This document shows positions 52,377-61,122 of a stretch of DNA of 64,000 bases, piece after piece. The position numbers and the translations under genes are program-made. Position 1 is the stretch's first letter, and every line of letters starts with the position of its first letter. Under the pieces are notes generated by a model, which did not search any database, was not told where the DNA came from, and worked only from the letters and a program-made list of their open reading frames with translations. Origin of the DNA: Thalassoroseus pseudoceratinae (GTDB taxonomy: Bacteria > Planctomycetota > Planctomycetia > Planctomycetales > Planctomycetaceae); assembly GCF_011634775.1 (NCBI RefSeq), contig NZ_JAALXT010000001.1:620001-684000 (forward strand). The letters are read 5' to 3'.

Positions 52377-52742
52377 CTACCGCTTAGTTCGAGTGATTGC
52401 CTTCAACATGCGGTCCATCGCTTCATCGTCCAGATCAGCAAACGCACGAAACGCTTCCGGGCGTTGTTGAATCCGTTTCCGAATTTCAACCGGCACTTTG
52501 TCAGCAAGCAGCAGAAGCTCGTCCTCGTCTGCTTGCAGTTCTTCTGCCAGTTTGTGAATGAACTTCTCCGAGGGATACTCGCCAAACTGCAACTTCTGAT
52601 TCTCGACCTTGGAGATGTAGCTGACGCTCACCCCCATGCGGTCTGCGAGTTCCTGCTGGGTTAAGCCTTCCTGGGCACGAAGTTCCCGAACACGGAGTCC
52701 GAATTTCATCTCGTCGCTACCTGAGTGATTGCGGGTTGCCAT
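52377..52742 (-). CDS. Xre-family transcriptional regulator
   Basis: From ATG 52742 the protein has 11 extra residues before KFGLRVRELRAQEGLTQQELADRMGVSVSYISKVE, a textbook Xre/Cro helix-turn-helix (about 12-66); ATG 52709 is the alternative start with slightly better upstream sequence. The C-terminal half (ADEDELLLLADKVPVEIRKR) is helical and matches the family. Its promoter overlaps the divergent promoter of the SNF2 gene, and a near-perfect dyad lies between them, so it probably represses itself and the restriction operon, and perhaps the membrane protein gene at 47.9 kb. The double-helicase gene follows directly. Confidence 0.88.
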   Translation of the reverse strand: MATRNHSGSDEMKFGLRVRELRAQEGLTQQELADRMGVSVSYISKVENQKLQFGEYPSEKFIHKLAEELQADEDELLLLADKVPVEIRKRIQQRPEAFRAFADLDDEAMDRMLKAITRTKR

Positions 52743-52778
52743 CAAAAAGCGTATGCTACTAGCACTTTTTAGTCAACA
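52729..52778 (+). promoter_or_regulatory. Promoter B and operator, overlapping divergent promoters
   Basis: Plus strand: TTGCGG (52729-52734), 17 bases, TATGCT (52752-52757), start near 52764, reading to the SNF2 gene at 52800. Minus strand: TTGACT (complement of 52771-52776), 17 bases, TACGCT (complement of 52748-52753, a weak -10), reading to the Xre gene. The dyad TGCTA-C-TAGCA (52754-52764) lies in both. Bases 52749-52778 match promoter A. Confidence 0.6.
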
Positions 52779-52799
52779 ATCTAGCCACAGCAACGAGAG

Positions 52800-55748
52800 A
52801 TGACGCCCTACCATTGTCAGTTCTGGGCCCACCTGCTCACGCTCAAAGGGGCAGGTGGCAGCATCGACAACCTGACACGTTCGATCTCGAACGCACGAGT
52901 TGACCTGAATCCCCATCAGGTCGATGCGGCTCTCTTTGCGCTCCGTTCACCGTTATCGAAAGGTGCGATCCTGGCCGACGAAGTTGGCTTGGGGAAGACC
53001 ATCGAAGCGGGAATAGTGCTGGCCCAGCGTTGGGCCGAACGGAAACGGCGAATCTTGCTGATTGTGCCTGCAACATTGCGTAAGCAATGGCAGCAGGAGC
53101 TTGAAGAAAAGTTCTACCTGCCGTCTGTCGTTCTCGACGGCCCTTTGTTTCGGCGCATGCAGAAGGCAGGAAATAGCAACCCGCTAATGCAGGATGACAA
53201 AATCGTCATCTGCTCGTACCACTTCGTCTCTGCGAAAGAAACCAGTGTCAAAGGTGTTCCGTGGGACTTGGTGGTGATCGACGAAGCCCATCGACTGAGG
53301 AACGTCTACAAGCCACAGAACAGGATGGCCAGACGGATTGCCGAGTCCATCGGCCCGGCTCACACGCTGCTACTGACGGCGACTCCGCTACAAAACTCTT
53401 TGATGGAACTCTACGGCTTGGTGAGTGTCATCGACGAACACGTTTTCGGTGACGCTGCCTCATTCCGTGATCAATTCGTTCGAGCCGGAAGCGAAGCCGA
53501 ACGCAATCATCAGCTACGCAATCGACTAAACCCCGTTTGCATTCGCACGCTGAGAAAGCAAGTCACGGAGTACGTCTCGTACACGAAGCGAATTCCAATC
53601 ACGCAGGACTTCACGCCATCCGACGATGAGCATCGCCTGTATGAAAGCGTTTCTACGTTCCTCCAACGTGACTCACTCGTTTCGCTTCCAGCGAGTCAAC
53701 GCCACCTGATCACTTTGGTCCTGCGAAAGCTCCTTGCTTCGTCAACCTTCGCTATTTCTGGCACGTTGCAAAGTCTTGTCAGCCGCTTGCGTGACATGCA
53801 AGCCAACCTGCCTGCTGAGCAGCCGGAGCCTTCGTCAGAGCCGGAATCGGAACTCGATGACGATTCTGACTCGTTGTTGATCGATGAATCCGAGTTTGAA
53901 ACCCTCGGAGAGTTAGCCGACGAATGGGATTCCGACGAACCAGTCGTCATTGCCAATGATCAACCTACTCCGCCTGCACCAGCACAACAGGCCTCTGTCA
54001 AGCAAACCGACGAGTACATAGACCCCAAGTTACTCGAAGAAGAATTACAAGAGCTTTTGGGTTTCTCCAAGCTGGCTAGTCAAATCACCATCAATGCGAA
54101 GGGGGAGGCGCTGATTCCTGCTTTGGAGACTGCCTTTGCGAGGGCCACCGAACTTGGGGCTCAGCGTAAAGCGGTCATCTTTACAGAGTCACGGCGCACG
54201 CAAAGCTATCTGTTCGACCTACTGACTGAACGTGGATACGAAGGTCAACTGGTCTTGATGAATGGCTCGAACGCCGATCCGTTGTCGAAGCGAATCTACG
54301 AGGCGTGGCTGAAGCGTCATGCAGGGCAGGAATGCGTCAGTGGCTCCAAGTCGGTGGACATCAAAGCTGCGATTGTCGAGGAGTTCAAGGACCGTGCTTC
54401 GATCTTGATTGCGACGGAAGCAGCCGCAGAAGGTGTCAATCTGCAATTCTGCTCGCTGGTTGTGAACTTTGATCTGCCGTGGAACCCGCAGCGGATTGAA
54501 CAGCGGATCGGGCGTTGCCATCGATACGGCCAGAAACATGATGTCGTCGTCGTCAACTTCCTGAACAGACGGAATCAAGCAGATGAGCGTGTCTTTGAAC
54601 TGCTCAGCGAGAAGTTCAAGTTGTTCGACGGCGTATTCGGGGCCAGCGATCAGGTCTTGGGTGCATTGGAGTCTGGCGTTGACATCGAGCGCCGTATCGC
54701 AGCCGTTTACCAGAATTGCAGAGAGCCGGAACAGATCGCTGCTGCATTTGACTCGATCCAGTCCGACTTGGACGACGAAATTCAGACACGGATGGAAGAC
54801 ACCCGACAGGTGTTGCTGGAGAACTTCGATGAAGAAGTCGCTGCCCGCTTGAAGGTGCATCGAGACAGAACTCTGGAGAGCCTATCTGAACGAGAACGCT
54901 GGCTTCTCAACCTCACTCGTAGCGAGTTGAATGGCGAGGCCGTCTTTGATTCTACTGAGCCACGCTTCAGGTACACGGGGAATGCTGCTAGTCCCGGCTA
55001 CTACCATTTTGACTGGCGCAAAGCGAACGACAACGGCGACACCTTCTATCGCCAGGGACACCCACTGGCGACCAGTCTCATCGACCGTGCCCAGGGTCGA
55101 AAGCTGGATAATGCCACGCTGACCTTCAACTACGGGGCCTACGGCTCGGTCGTGAGCGTCTTGGAACCTTTGATTGGTACATCGGGCTGGCTCGAACTCT
55201 CCAAGCTGACGATCACGTCACTCGACACGGAAGAATTTCTACTGCTTTCTGGCGTGACCGATGATGGTGGTGAACTGGACGCTGAAATATGCAGCAAGCT
55301 GCTCACGATCCCAGCAGCAGTCGGCAATGGCGTGAATGGAACACCCCCTGACTTCTCGAACATTCGAGATGCTGAAATGACCAAACGTGTCCAGGAGGTT
55401 GAGCAGCGTAACATGCGGCATTTTGACGAAGAAGTGCTGAAGTTGGATCACTGGTCGGATGACTTGAAGCACGGACTGGAACGAGAGATCAAGGAACTCG
55501 ACAAAGAGATTCGAGAAGCTCGCAAGGTAGCAGCGTTGGCTGGTTCACTGAGCGAGAAGCTCGAAGCTCAAAAGCAAATCAAGACGTTGGAGAAGGATCG
55601 CAAAGAGAAACGCAAACGTCTGTATGATGCTCAAGATGAGATCGACACTCGGCGGGATGAACTGATCGAGCGGATTGAAGTCCAGCTTGGTCAAAAGAAG
55701 AACATTTCGCCGCTGTTCTGCATTCGCTGGACGCTAACCAACAACTGA
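52800..55748 (+). CDS. SNF2/HepA-family helicase of restriction island
   Basis: ATG 52800 follows GAGAG. The SNF2 core has DEVGLGKT (60-67), LLIVPATLRKQWQQEL, VVIDEAHRL (about 158-166), LLTATPLQN, and in the second lobe EAAAEGVNLQFCSLVVNFDL, then QRIGRCHRYGQ. A low-complexity acidic stretch (about 345-400) separates the lobes. The C-terminal about 100 residues are a long coiled coil (LEREIKELDKEIREARKVAA, KQIKTLEKDRKEKRKRLYD). 982 residues. Proteins of this type often stand before type III-like mod and res genes; the role is inferred to be DNA translocation or remodelling during restriction. The next gene starts 22 bases on. Confidence 0.9.
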   Translation: MTPYHCQFWAHLLTLKGAGGSIDNLTRSISNARVDLNPHQVDAALFALRSPLSKGAILADEVGLGKTIEAGIVLAQRWAERKRRILLIVPATLRKQWQQELEEKFYLPSVVLDGPLFRRMQKAGNSNPLMQDDKIVICSYHFVSAKETSVKGVPWDLVVIDEAHRLRNVYKPQNRMARRIAESIGPAHTLLLTATPLQNSLMELYGLVSVIDEHVFGDAASFRDQFVRAGSEAERNHQLRNRLNPVCIRTLRKQVTEYVSYTKRIPITQDFTPSDDEHRLYESVSTFLQRDSLVSLPASQRHLITLVLRKLLASSTFAISGTLQSLVSRLRDMQANLPAEQPEPSSEPESELDDDSDSLLIDESEFETLGELADEWDSDEPVVIANDQPTPPAPAQQASVKQTDEYIDPKLLEEELQELLGFSKLASQITINAKGEALIPALETAFARATELGAQRKAVIFTESRRTQSYLFDLLTERGYEGQLVLMNGSNADPLSKRIYEAWLKRHAGQECVSGSKSVDIKAAIVEEFKDRASILIATEAAAEGVNLQFCSLVVNFDLPWNPQRIEQRIGRCHRYGQKHDVVVVNFLNRRNQADERVFELLSEKFKLFDGVFGASDQVLGALESGVDIERRIAAVYQNCREPEQIAAAFDSIQSDLDDEIQTRMEDTRQVLLENFDEEVAARLKVHRDRTLESLSERERWLLNLTRSELNGEAVFDSTEPRFRYTGNAASPGYYHFDWRKANDNGDTFYRQGHPLATSLIDRAQGRKLDNATLTFNYGAYGSVVSVLEPLIGTSGWLELSKLTITSLDTEEFLLLSGVTDDGGELDAEICSKLLTIPAAVGNGVNGTPPDFSNIRDAEMTKRVQEVEQRNMRHFDEEVLKLDHWSDDLKHGLEREIKELDKEIREARKVAALAGSLSEKLEAQKQIKTLEKDRKEKRKRLYDAQDEIDTRRDELIERIEVQLGQKKNISPLFCIRWTLTNN

Positions 55749-55770
55749 CGAGAACGGAATACACGAATAA

Positions 55771-57501
55771 ATGGCACGGAAACAGAAACTTGAACTGACA
55801 TGGATCGGAAAAGAGAACCGGCCACGGTTGGAACCACGCATTCTCTTGGAAGACTCGCAGAAGTCGTATCACGCTGCGCAACGTGTCTCAGATGACGACA
55901 TCTTCGACAACCGACTGATCTTTGGTGACAACCTTCTAGCGTTAAAAGCCCTTGAGCAGGAGTTCACAGGGGAAATCAAGTGTGTCTTTATCGACCCGCC
56001 TTACAACACTGGTTCTGCGTTTAGCCACTATGATGATGGCGTAGAGCATTCACTTTGGCTTTCATTGATGCAACAAAGAATTGACTTGCTTCATCGATTG
56101 CTTGCGCCGGAGGGCAGCATTTGGATAACCATCGATGACAACGAATCGCACTACCTCAAGTTGCTTTGCGATGAGGTATTCGGTCGGCGGAATTTTGTTG
56201 CCAATGCAATTTGGCAGAAGAAATTTGCCCCTCAGGCGAATGCTGTCGGGCTTTCCGATAGCCACGACCACATCCTGGTTTACGCCAAGGACAAAATGCA
56301 GTGGGCTTGGAATATGCTCGAAAGAACTGCCGAGTCTGATGCTCGCTATTTGAATCCTGACGATGATCCTAGGGGGCCGTGGCAATCAGACAACTTCACA
56401 ATCAGTCTTATGGGCGGACAGCGAGGAGCGCAGTATGCGAAGACTGGTGAAAGCAACAATATCTTTACGATTGTCACTCCGTCTGGAAGAAAGGTTGATC
56501 CTCCAAAAGGACGCTGCTGGGGAACGACTGAATCCAGATATAAAGAACTTGTAGCCGACAATCGTATTTGGTTCGGCAAAGACGGCAAAAATGTTCCACG
56601 TATAAAACGATTTCTCAGCGAAGTGCAAAGTGGAATTGTTGCCAAGACGATTTGGCTTCGAGACGAAGTTGGTGACAACCAAGAAGCAAAAAGAGAAGTC
56701 AAGCAATTTAATTCCGACGACGTATTTGCGACGCCGAAGCCGGAACGCCTACTTCATCGAGTCATTTCAATCGCCAGCAACGAGGGAGATTGGGTGCTGG
56801 ACTCTTTTGCGGGGTCCGGCACAACAGGCGCCGTGGCCCACAAGATGAACCGCCGCTGGATCATGGTTGAACTTGGAGAGCATTGCCACTCGCACATCCT
56901 TCCTCGAATGCAAATGGCAATCGAAAACAATGAAAGCACTGCGGTCAACAAGATGGTTGGCTGGAAGGGCGGCGGTGGATTTAGGTACTACAAGCTCGCT
57001 CCTTCGCTTCTCGAAGAAGATGAATTTGGCAACTGGATCATTAACAAGAAATACAATCCTGAGATGCTTACGGAAGCTATGTGCAAGCTCGAAGGATTCG
57101 TGTACTCACCAAGTAATGAGTTCTACTGGCAGCATGGGCACTCGACGGAAAACGACTTCATCTACATCACAACGCAAACATTGACTCGTGAGCAACTTCA
57201 GAAACTCAGCGACGAAGTAGGTGCTAAGCGAAGTCTACTCGTGTGCTGCGGTGCCTTTCGTGTTCGGAAACTCGAAGACTTTCCGAATCTGACTTTGAAA
57301 AAGATTCCACGAGCGGTCATGTCCAAATGCGAATGGGGCAAGGACGATTACAGCCTTGAGATCAAAGCATTACCCGATGCGCCGGAACCAGAGCCAGACG
57401 AGTTCGATGAAGTGCTAGATGCTCTACCCAAGAATACTCGCAAAGCTCGGAAGGCTATGGATCAACAGAAAGCACTCTTTGCGATGGAGGATGCAGAATG
57501 A
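55771..57501 (+). CDS. mod: Type III-like DNA methyltransferase (Mod), N6-adenine or N4-cytosine
   Basis: The 576-residue enzyme has the motif order of beta-class MTases: motif IV DPPYNTG at 75-81 and, later, motif I DSFAGSGTTGAV from 344. DPPY fits N6-adenine. The segment FDNRLIFGDNLLALKALEQE before motif IV is typical of type III Mod proteins. The C-terminal about 150 residues (FVYSPSNEFYWQHGHSTEND onward) probably hold the target-recognition and Res-contact parts. The stop overlaps the start of the res gene by 4 bases (ATGA), so the two proteins are made together. It should mark self DNA at a short asymmetric site; the site is not predictable. Confidence 0.92.
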   Translation: MARKQKLELTWIGKENRPRLEPRILLEDSQKSYHAAQRVSDDDIFDNRLIFGDNLLALKALEQEFTGEIKCVFIDPPYNTGSAFSHYDDGVEHSLWLSLMQQRIDLLHRLLAPEGSIWITIDDNESHYLKLLCDEVFGRRNFVANAIWQKKFAPQANAVGLSDSHDHILVYAKDKMQWAWNMLERTAESDARYLNPDDDPRGPWQSDNFTISLMGGQRGAQYAKTGESNNIFTIVTPSGRKVDPPKGRCWGTTESRYKELVADNRIWFGKDGKNVPRIKRFLSEVQSGIVAKTIWLRDEVGDNQEAKREVKQFNSDDVFATPKPERLLHRVISIASNEGDWVLDSFAGSGTTGAVAHKMNRRWIMVELGEHCHSHILPRMQMAIENNESTAVNKMVGWKGGGGFRYYKLAPSLLEEDEFGNWIINKKYNPEMLTEAMCKLEGFVYSPSNEFYWQHGHSTENDFIYITTQTLTREQLQKLSDEVGAKRSLLVCCGAFRVRKLEDFPNLTLKKIPRAVMSKCEWGKDDYSLEIKALPDAPEPEPDEFDEVLDALPKNTRKARKAMDQQKALFAMEDAE

Positions 57502-60215
57502 ACCAGCATGTCAACGCCATCGCAAATCGTCTGAGCCTTAGAACGCCGCAACGGGACTCGCTGGAGATACTTGCCCGTGTCTGCGAGATCATCGACCTGG
57601 ATAAGGATGCCGACCTTTCTCAGCAACTTGAAACTATCAAATCCGAATTCTCGACGGTTGAGGATTTCGAGCGGGATTTCCCTTCCCTGTGCTTCGCCCT
57701 GGCGACAGGTGTCGGAAAGACCCGTTTGATGGGAGCGTTCATCGCTTATCTGCATCGAGCCGAGAAAGTTAGGCATTTTTTCGTCTTAGCTCCCAACTTG
57801 ACCATCTATCAAAAGCTGATCGCCGACTTCACGCCGGGCAATCCAAAGTATGTCTTTCAAGGAATCCACGAGTTTGCGACACGCCCGCCGCAGATCATCA
57901 CGAGCGACAACTACGAAAGCGGCGTCGGAGTTCGCAGCGGCGGCGTCGATTCCCGTGGTCAAGGCTTGCTGTTCGACGATGCCCCAATTCATGTCAACAT
58001 TTTCAATATATCGAAGATCAATTCCGAAGTTCGGGGTGGAAAGTCTCCTCGTATCAAGCGACTGAACGAATACATCGGCGACAGCTACTTCGATTATCTA
58101 GCGGGACTCGACGATCTTGTTCTGTTGATGGATGAATCCCATCGCTACCGTGCCAGCGCCGGTGTCAAAGCGATCAACGAACTCAAGCCGATCCTCGGTC
58201 TGGAACTGACAGCCACGCCACAGGTCGAGAAGGGAAGCAAGACTGAGAAGTTCAAGAATGCTATTTACAGTTACCCACTCGCATCCGCTCTGACGGATGG
58301 CTACGTCAAACAGCCCGCTGTCGCCACCAGAGAGAACTTCAAGGTCGAAAGTTACGACGAAGACGGTCTGGAGAAGCTGAAGTTAGAGGATGGTGTTCGA
58401 GTCCACGAAGAAACGAAGGTGCAACTCGAAGTCTACAGTCGTGAGAATGGCGTCAAGCGAGTCAAGCCATTCATGCTCGTCGTGGCCCGTGACACGGAAC
58501 ACGCCAACGCCCTGGTGAAGACGATTGAGTCAGACGACTTCTTCGACGGTGCATACAAAGGAAAGTGCATCACCGTCCACTCTAAGACCAAAGGCGAAGA
58601 AAAGGATGAGGTCGTTGAGCAACTATTGACAGTGGAAGACCCGAAGAACCCGGTTGAGATCGTGGTCCACGTCAACATGCTCAAGGAAGGCTGGGACGTA
58701 ACGAATCTCTATACCATCGTCCCGCTTAGGAAGGCAGACTCACGAACCCTCGTTGAGCAGTCCATTGGACGTGGCCTGCGATTGCCTTATGGCCAACGCA
58801 CAGGCAACGGAGCCGTGGACCGCCTGACCATCGTCGCCCACGACAAGTTTCAGGACATTGTTGATGAAGCGAATCGTGGCGACTCGATCCTCGTGACCGG
58901 CGTTGTCATAGGGAAAGACATTCCTGAAAAGAAATCCAAAGTTGTGGAAGTCGTTCCCAAGGTGGTGCAAGTAATCACCGGGCAAACCGGAACAGGTTCC
59001 GACAACACGAAGCAGAAGCCACTTTTCACCGACGAACGTGAAGTGAAGGTGGCGACCACAACATTGGACATCATCAAAAATGAGTTTGAGAGATTGCCAA
59101 GATCATCAGACCTTAAAGACCCGGAGAATCAAAAGAAGCTAATCCAACGAGTCAAGGAAGAAATCAAGGTTCCCCAGGCACAACTCGAAGGTATGGAGGA
59201 CCAGTTGAAGGATGAAGAAGTGGCGGAAGTCGTGAAGAAAGCGACTGAAACCTACGTCGAGATGTCCATCGATATTCCTCGGATCGTGATTGTGCCAACC
59301 GGAGAGCGGAAGTGCGGCTACCGAGACTTCGACCTCGACACCAAAAATATCAATCAGAAGCCGGTCGCCAACGACATTCTCATTCAAACATTGAGAGAGA
59401 ATCACCAGTACCGGCTAGTCAGTCTCGCATCGGCTACCGAGGAGCGATTGGAAGATTACCTCATCCGTGGCCTGATCGATTACGACGATATCAGCTACGA
59501 CGACGATGCCAAACTGCTCTACAAACTCTGCGGCCAGTTGATTGACAAGCTCAAAACGTACCTGAGCAGCGAGGATGACATTCGCAACGTCCTGCTTGCC
59601 TTCAACCAAACCTATGTCCGCTTGATCCACGCCCAGATGCAGGATCATTTCTTCGAGGAAGCCACGGATTACGAGGTCCACATCAGCAAGGGCTTCGAGA
59701 CGCTTCGACCAAGCGCTTTCAACGCTCCCGAAGATGAAACGCCACGACCGTTTCGACAGCCGGTGGATGAGAAGAAGAACATCCGGTCCATGCTGTTCGG
59801 TGAATTCGACAAGTGCCTGTTCCCCGTCCAGAAGTTCGACTCTGACACCGAACGCCGCTTCGCTGTCATCTTGGAGAACGATCAAGCCGTGTCGAAATGG
59901 GTGAAGCCCAACAAAGGCACTTTCCAGATTCACTACACGGGCGAGTCCAACTACGAACCTGACTTCGTGGCGGAAACAGACGAGGCGTTCTTCCTGTGCG
60001 AACCCAAGGCCGAGCCGGAGGTAGAGGACGAAGTAGTCCAAGCCAAAGCCCGTGCCGCTGCCGAGTGGTGCGCCCACGCCAGTAGCGTCAGCAGCAAGCC
60101 GTGGCGTTACCTCCTTATCCCCCACACCGCCGTCGATGAATCACAAACTCTCGGCGGTTTAGCCGCTCAGTACGAGGTCGTGGGGGAATCGAAGTTTCAA
60201 CCCGCAACCGAGTAA
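57498..60215 (+). CDS. res: Type III-like restriction subunit (Res): DEAD/DEAH helicase with PD-(D/E)xK nuclease
   Basis: Walker A is ATGVGKT (69-75) and the Walker B box is MDESHRYRA (Asp212). Motif VI region reads LVEQSIGRGLRLPYGQRTGN. The C-terminal nuclease is visible: EPDFVAETDEAFFLCEPKAE has the Pro-Asp and the Glu-x-Lys of the PD-(D/E)xK fold. 905 residues, within the family range. With Mod it would form a complex that uses ATP to communicate between two sites and cleave unmodified DNA. The helicase and nuclease centres both look intact. The next gene follows by 12 bases. Confidence 0.92.
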   Translation: MNQHVNAIANRLSLRTPQRDSLEILARVCEIIDLDKDADLSQQLETIKSEFSTVEDFERDFPSLCFALATGVGKTRLMGAFIAYLHRAEKVRHFFVLAPNLTIYQKLIADFTPGNPKYVFQGIHEFATRPPQIITSDNYESGVGVRSGGVDSRGQGLLFDDAPIHVNIFNISKINSEVRGGKSPRIKRLNEYIGDSYFDYLAGLDDLVLLMDESHRYRASAGVKAINELKPILGLELTATPQVEKGSKTEKFKNAIYSYPLASALTDGYVKQPAVATRENFKVESYDEDGLEKLKLEDGVRVHEETKVQLEVYSRENGVKRVKPFMLVVARDTEHANALVKTIESDDFFDGAYKGKCITVHSKTKGEEKDEVVEQLLTVEDPKNPVEIVVHVNMLKEGWDVTNLYTIVPLRKADSRTLVEQSIGRGLRLPYGQRTGNGAVDRLTIVAHDKFQDIVDEANRGDSILVTGVVIGKDIPEKKSKVVEVVPKVVQVITGQTGTGSDNTKQKPLFTDEREVKVATTTLDIIKNEFERLPRSSDLKDPENQKKLIQRVKEEIKVPQAQLEGMEDQLKDEEVAEVVKKATETYVEMSIDIPRIVIVPTGERKCGYRDFDLDTKNINQKPVANDILIQTLRENHQYRLVSLASATEERLEDYLIRGLIDYDDISYDDDAKLLYKLCGQLIDKLKTYLSSEDDIRNVLLAFNQTYVRLIHAQMQDHFFEEATDYEVHISKGFETLRPSAFNAPEDETPRPFRQPVDEKKNIRSMLFGEFDKCLFPVQKFDSDTERRFAVILENDQAVSKWVKPNKGTFQIHYTGESNYEPDFVAETDEAFFLCEPKAEPEVEDEVVQAKARAAAEWCAHASSVSSKPWRYLLIPHTAVDESQTLGGLAAQYEVVGESKFQPATE

Positions 60216-60227
60216 AGCTACGCCACC

Positions 60228-61103
60228 ATGAACAACTTCCAGCAACGACCTTTTTCGATACGCATATTCGTGCCTGACGGCGATCCAGACGGATTGCGGT
60301 TGGTCGAAAAGTCAAACTGGACTGGAGTAGGTGTCGTTTTCAATCGCAGTATCTACAAGGAAGTCGCTCATCGACCTGAGTTTGACCGAACGGGCGTCTA
60401 CGTTCTCGTGGGAATGTCTGAGGACAGTGCATTGCCGACGATCTACGTCGGCGAGGGAGATTCGGTCAAAACACGTCTCGATTCCCATTACAGCAAGAAA
60501 GACTTTTGGGATTGGGTCGTGTTCTTCGTGACCAAGGACTCCAGCCTCAACAAGGCACACGTCAAACATCTGGAATCCCGTCTTCTGGCGTTGGCCAAAG
60601 AAGCGAAGCAGTGCAAGCTCCACAGCGAGCAGCCATCGCTTCCGCCAACACTCTCGGAGGCCGAAACTGCCGACGTTGAGAGTTTCCTCCTCGACATGCT
60701 TAGCATTTTCCCGCTTCTTGGCCTCGGCGTATTCGAGAAGACAGTCACAAAGAAGCAGCCGAATGATTTGCTGCTAATTGAATCCAAAGGAATCAAGGCC
60801 AGCGGATACGAGGACGCAAAGGGGTTCGTGGTATGCAGTGGGTCGCAACTCGTGAAAGACGAGGCAGCGACGATTCACAATTACATGTCAACGATGCGTA
60901 AGGACTTGCTGGAGCAAGGAGTCACCATTGCTCAAGAAGGCTGCTTCGTCTTCGCTCAAGATCAGGTGTTTAGTTCTCCATCCACGGCAGCAGGTGTTGT
61001 CTTGGGGCGGACGGCGAACGGACGTATTGAATGGAAAACCAAGGATGGAAAGACACTGAAACAGCTTCAAGGGGAAGCCACCGAATCAAGCGAAGAAGAT
61101 TGA
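60228..61103 (+). CDS. GIY-YIG nuclease with DUF4357 domain
   Basis: Residues about 55-130 form a GIY-YIG-like domain: [12 protein letters not shown], then [17 protein letters not shown] with the Arg, and [19 protein letters not shown] with the metal-binding Glu. The last about 60 residues ([20 protein letters not shown] and on) match DUF4357, a partner domain frequent on such proteins. 291 residues. In restriction islands these proteins may nick or repair DNA, or serve as the effector. It lies 12 bases after res and 19 before the DUF262 gene. Confidence 0.85.
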   Translation: MNNFQQRPFSIRIFVPDGDPDGLRLVEKSNWTGVGVVFNRSIYKEVAHRPEFDRTGVYVLVGMSEDSALPTIYVGEGDSVKTRLDSHYSKKDFWDWVVFFVTKDSSLNKAHVKHLESRLLALAKEAKQCKLHSEQPSLPPTLSEAETADVESFLLDMLSIFPLLGLGVFEKTVTKKQPNDLLLIESKGIKASGYEDAKGFVVCSGSQLVKDEAATIHNYMSTMRKDLLEQGVTIAQEGCFVFAQDQVFSSPSTAAGVVLGRTANGRIEWKTKDGKTLKQLQGEATESSEED

Positions 61104-61122
61104 CGAGAAGAAGGTCCAAAAA

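Noticed and set aside
52800-60215. Assignment of the SNF2-Mod-Res set to DISARM or BREX
   Set aside because: DISARM needs DrmA/DrmB/DrmC-type genes (DUF1998 and PLD proteins), and BREX needs PglZ and BrxC. None are visible.
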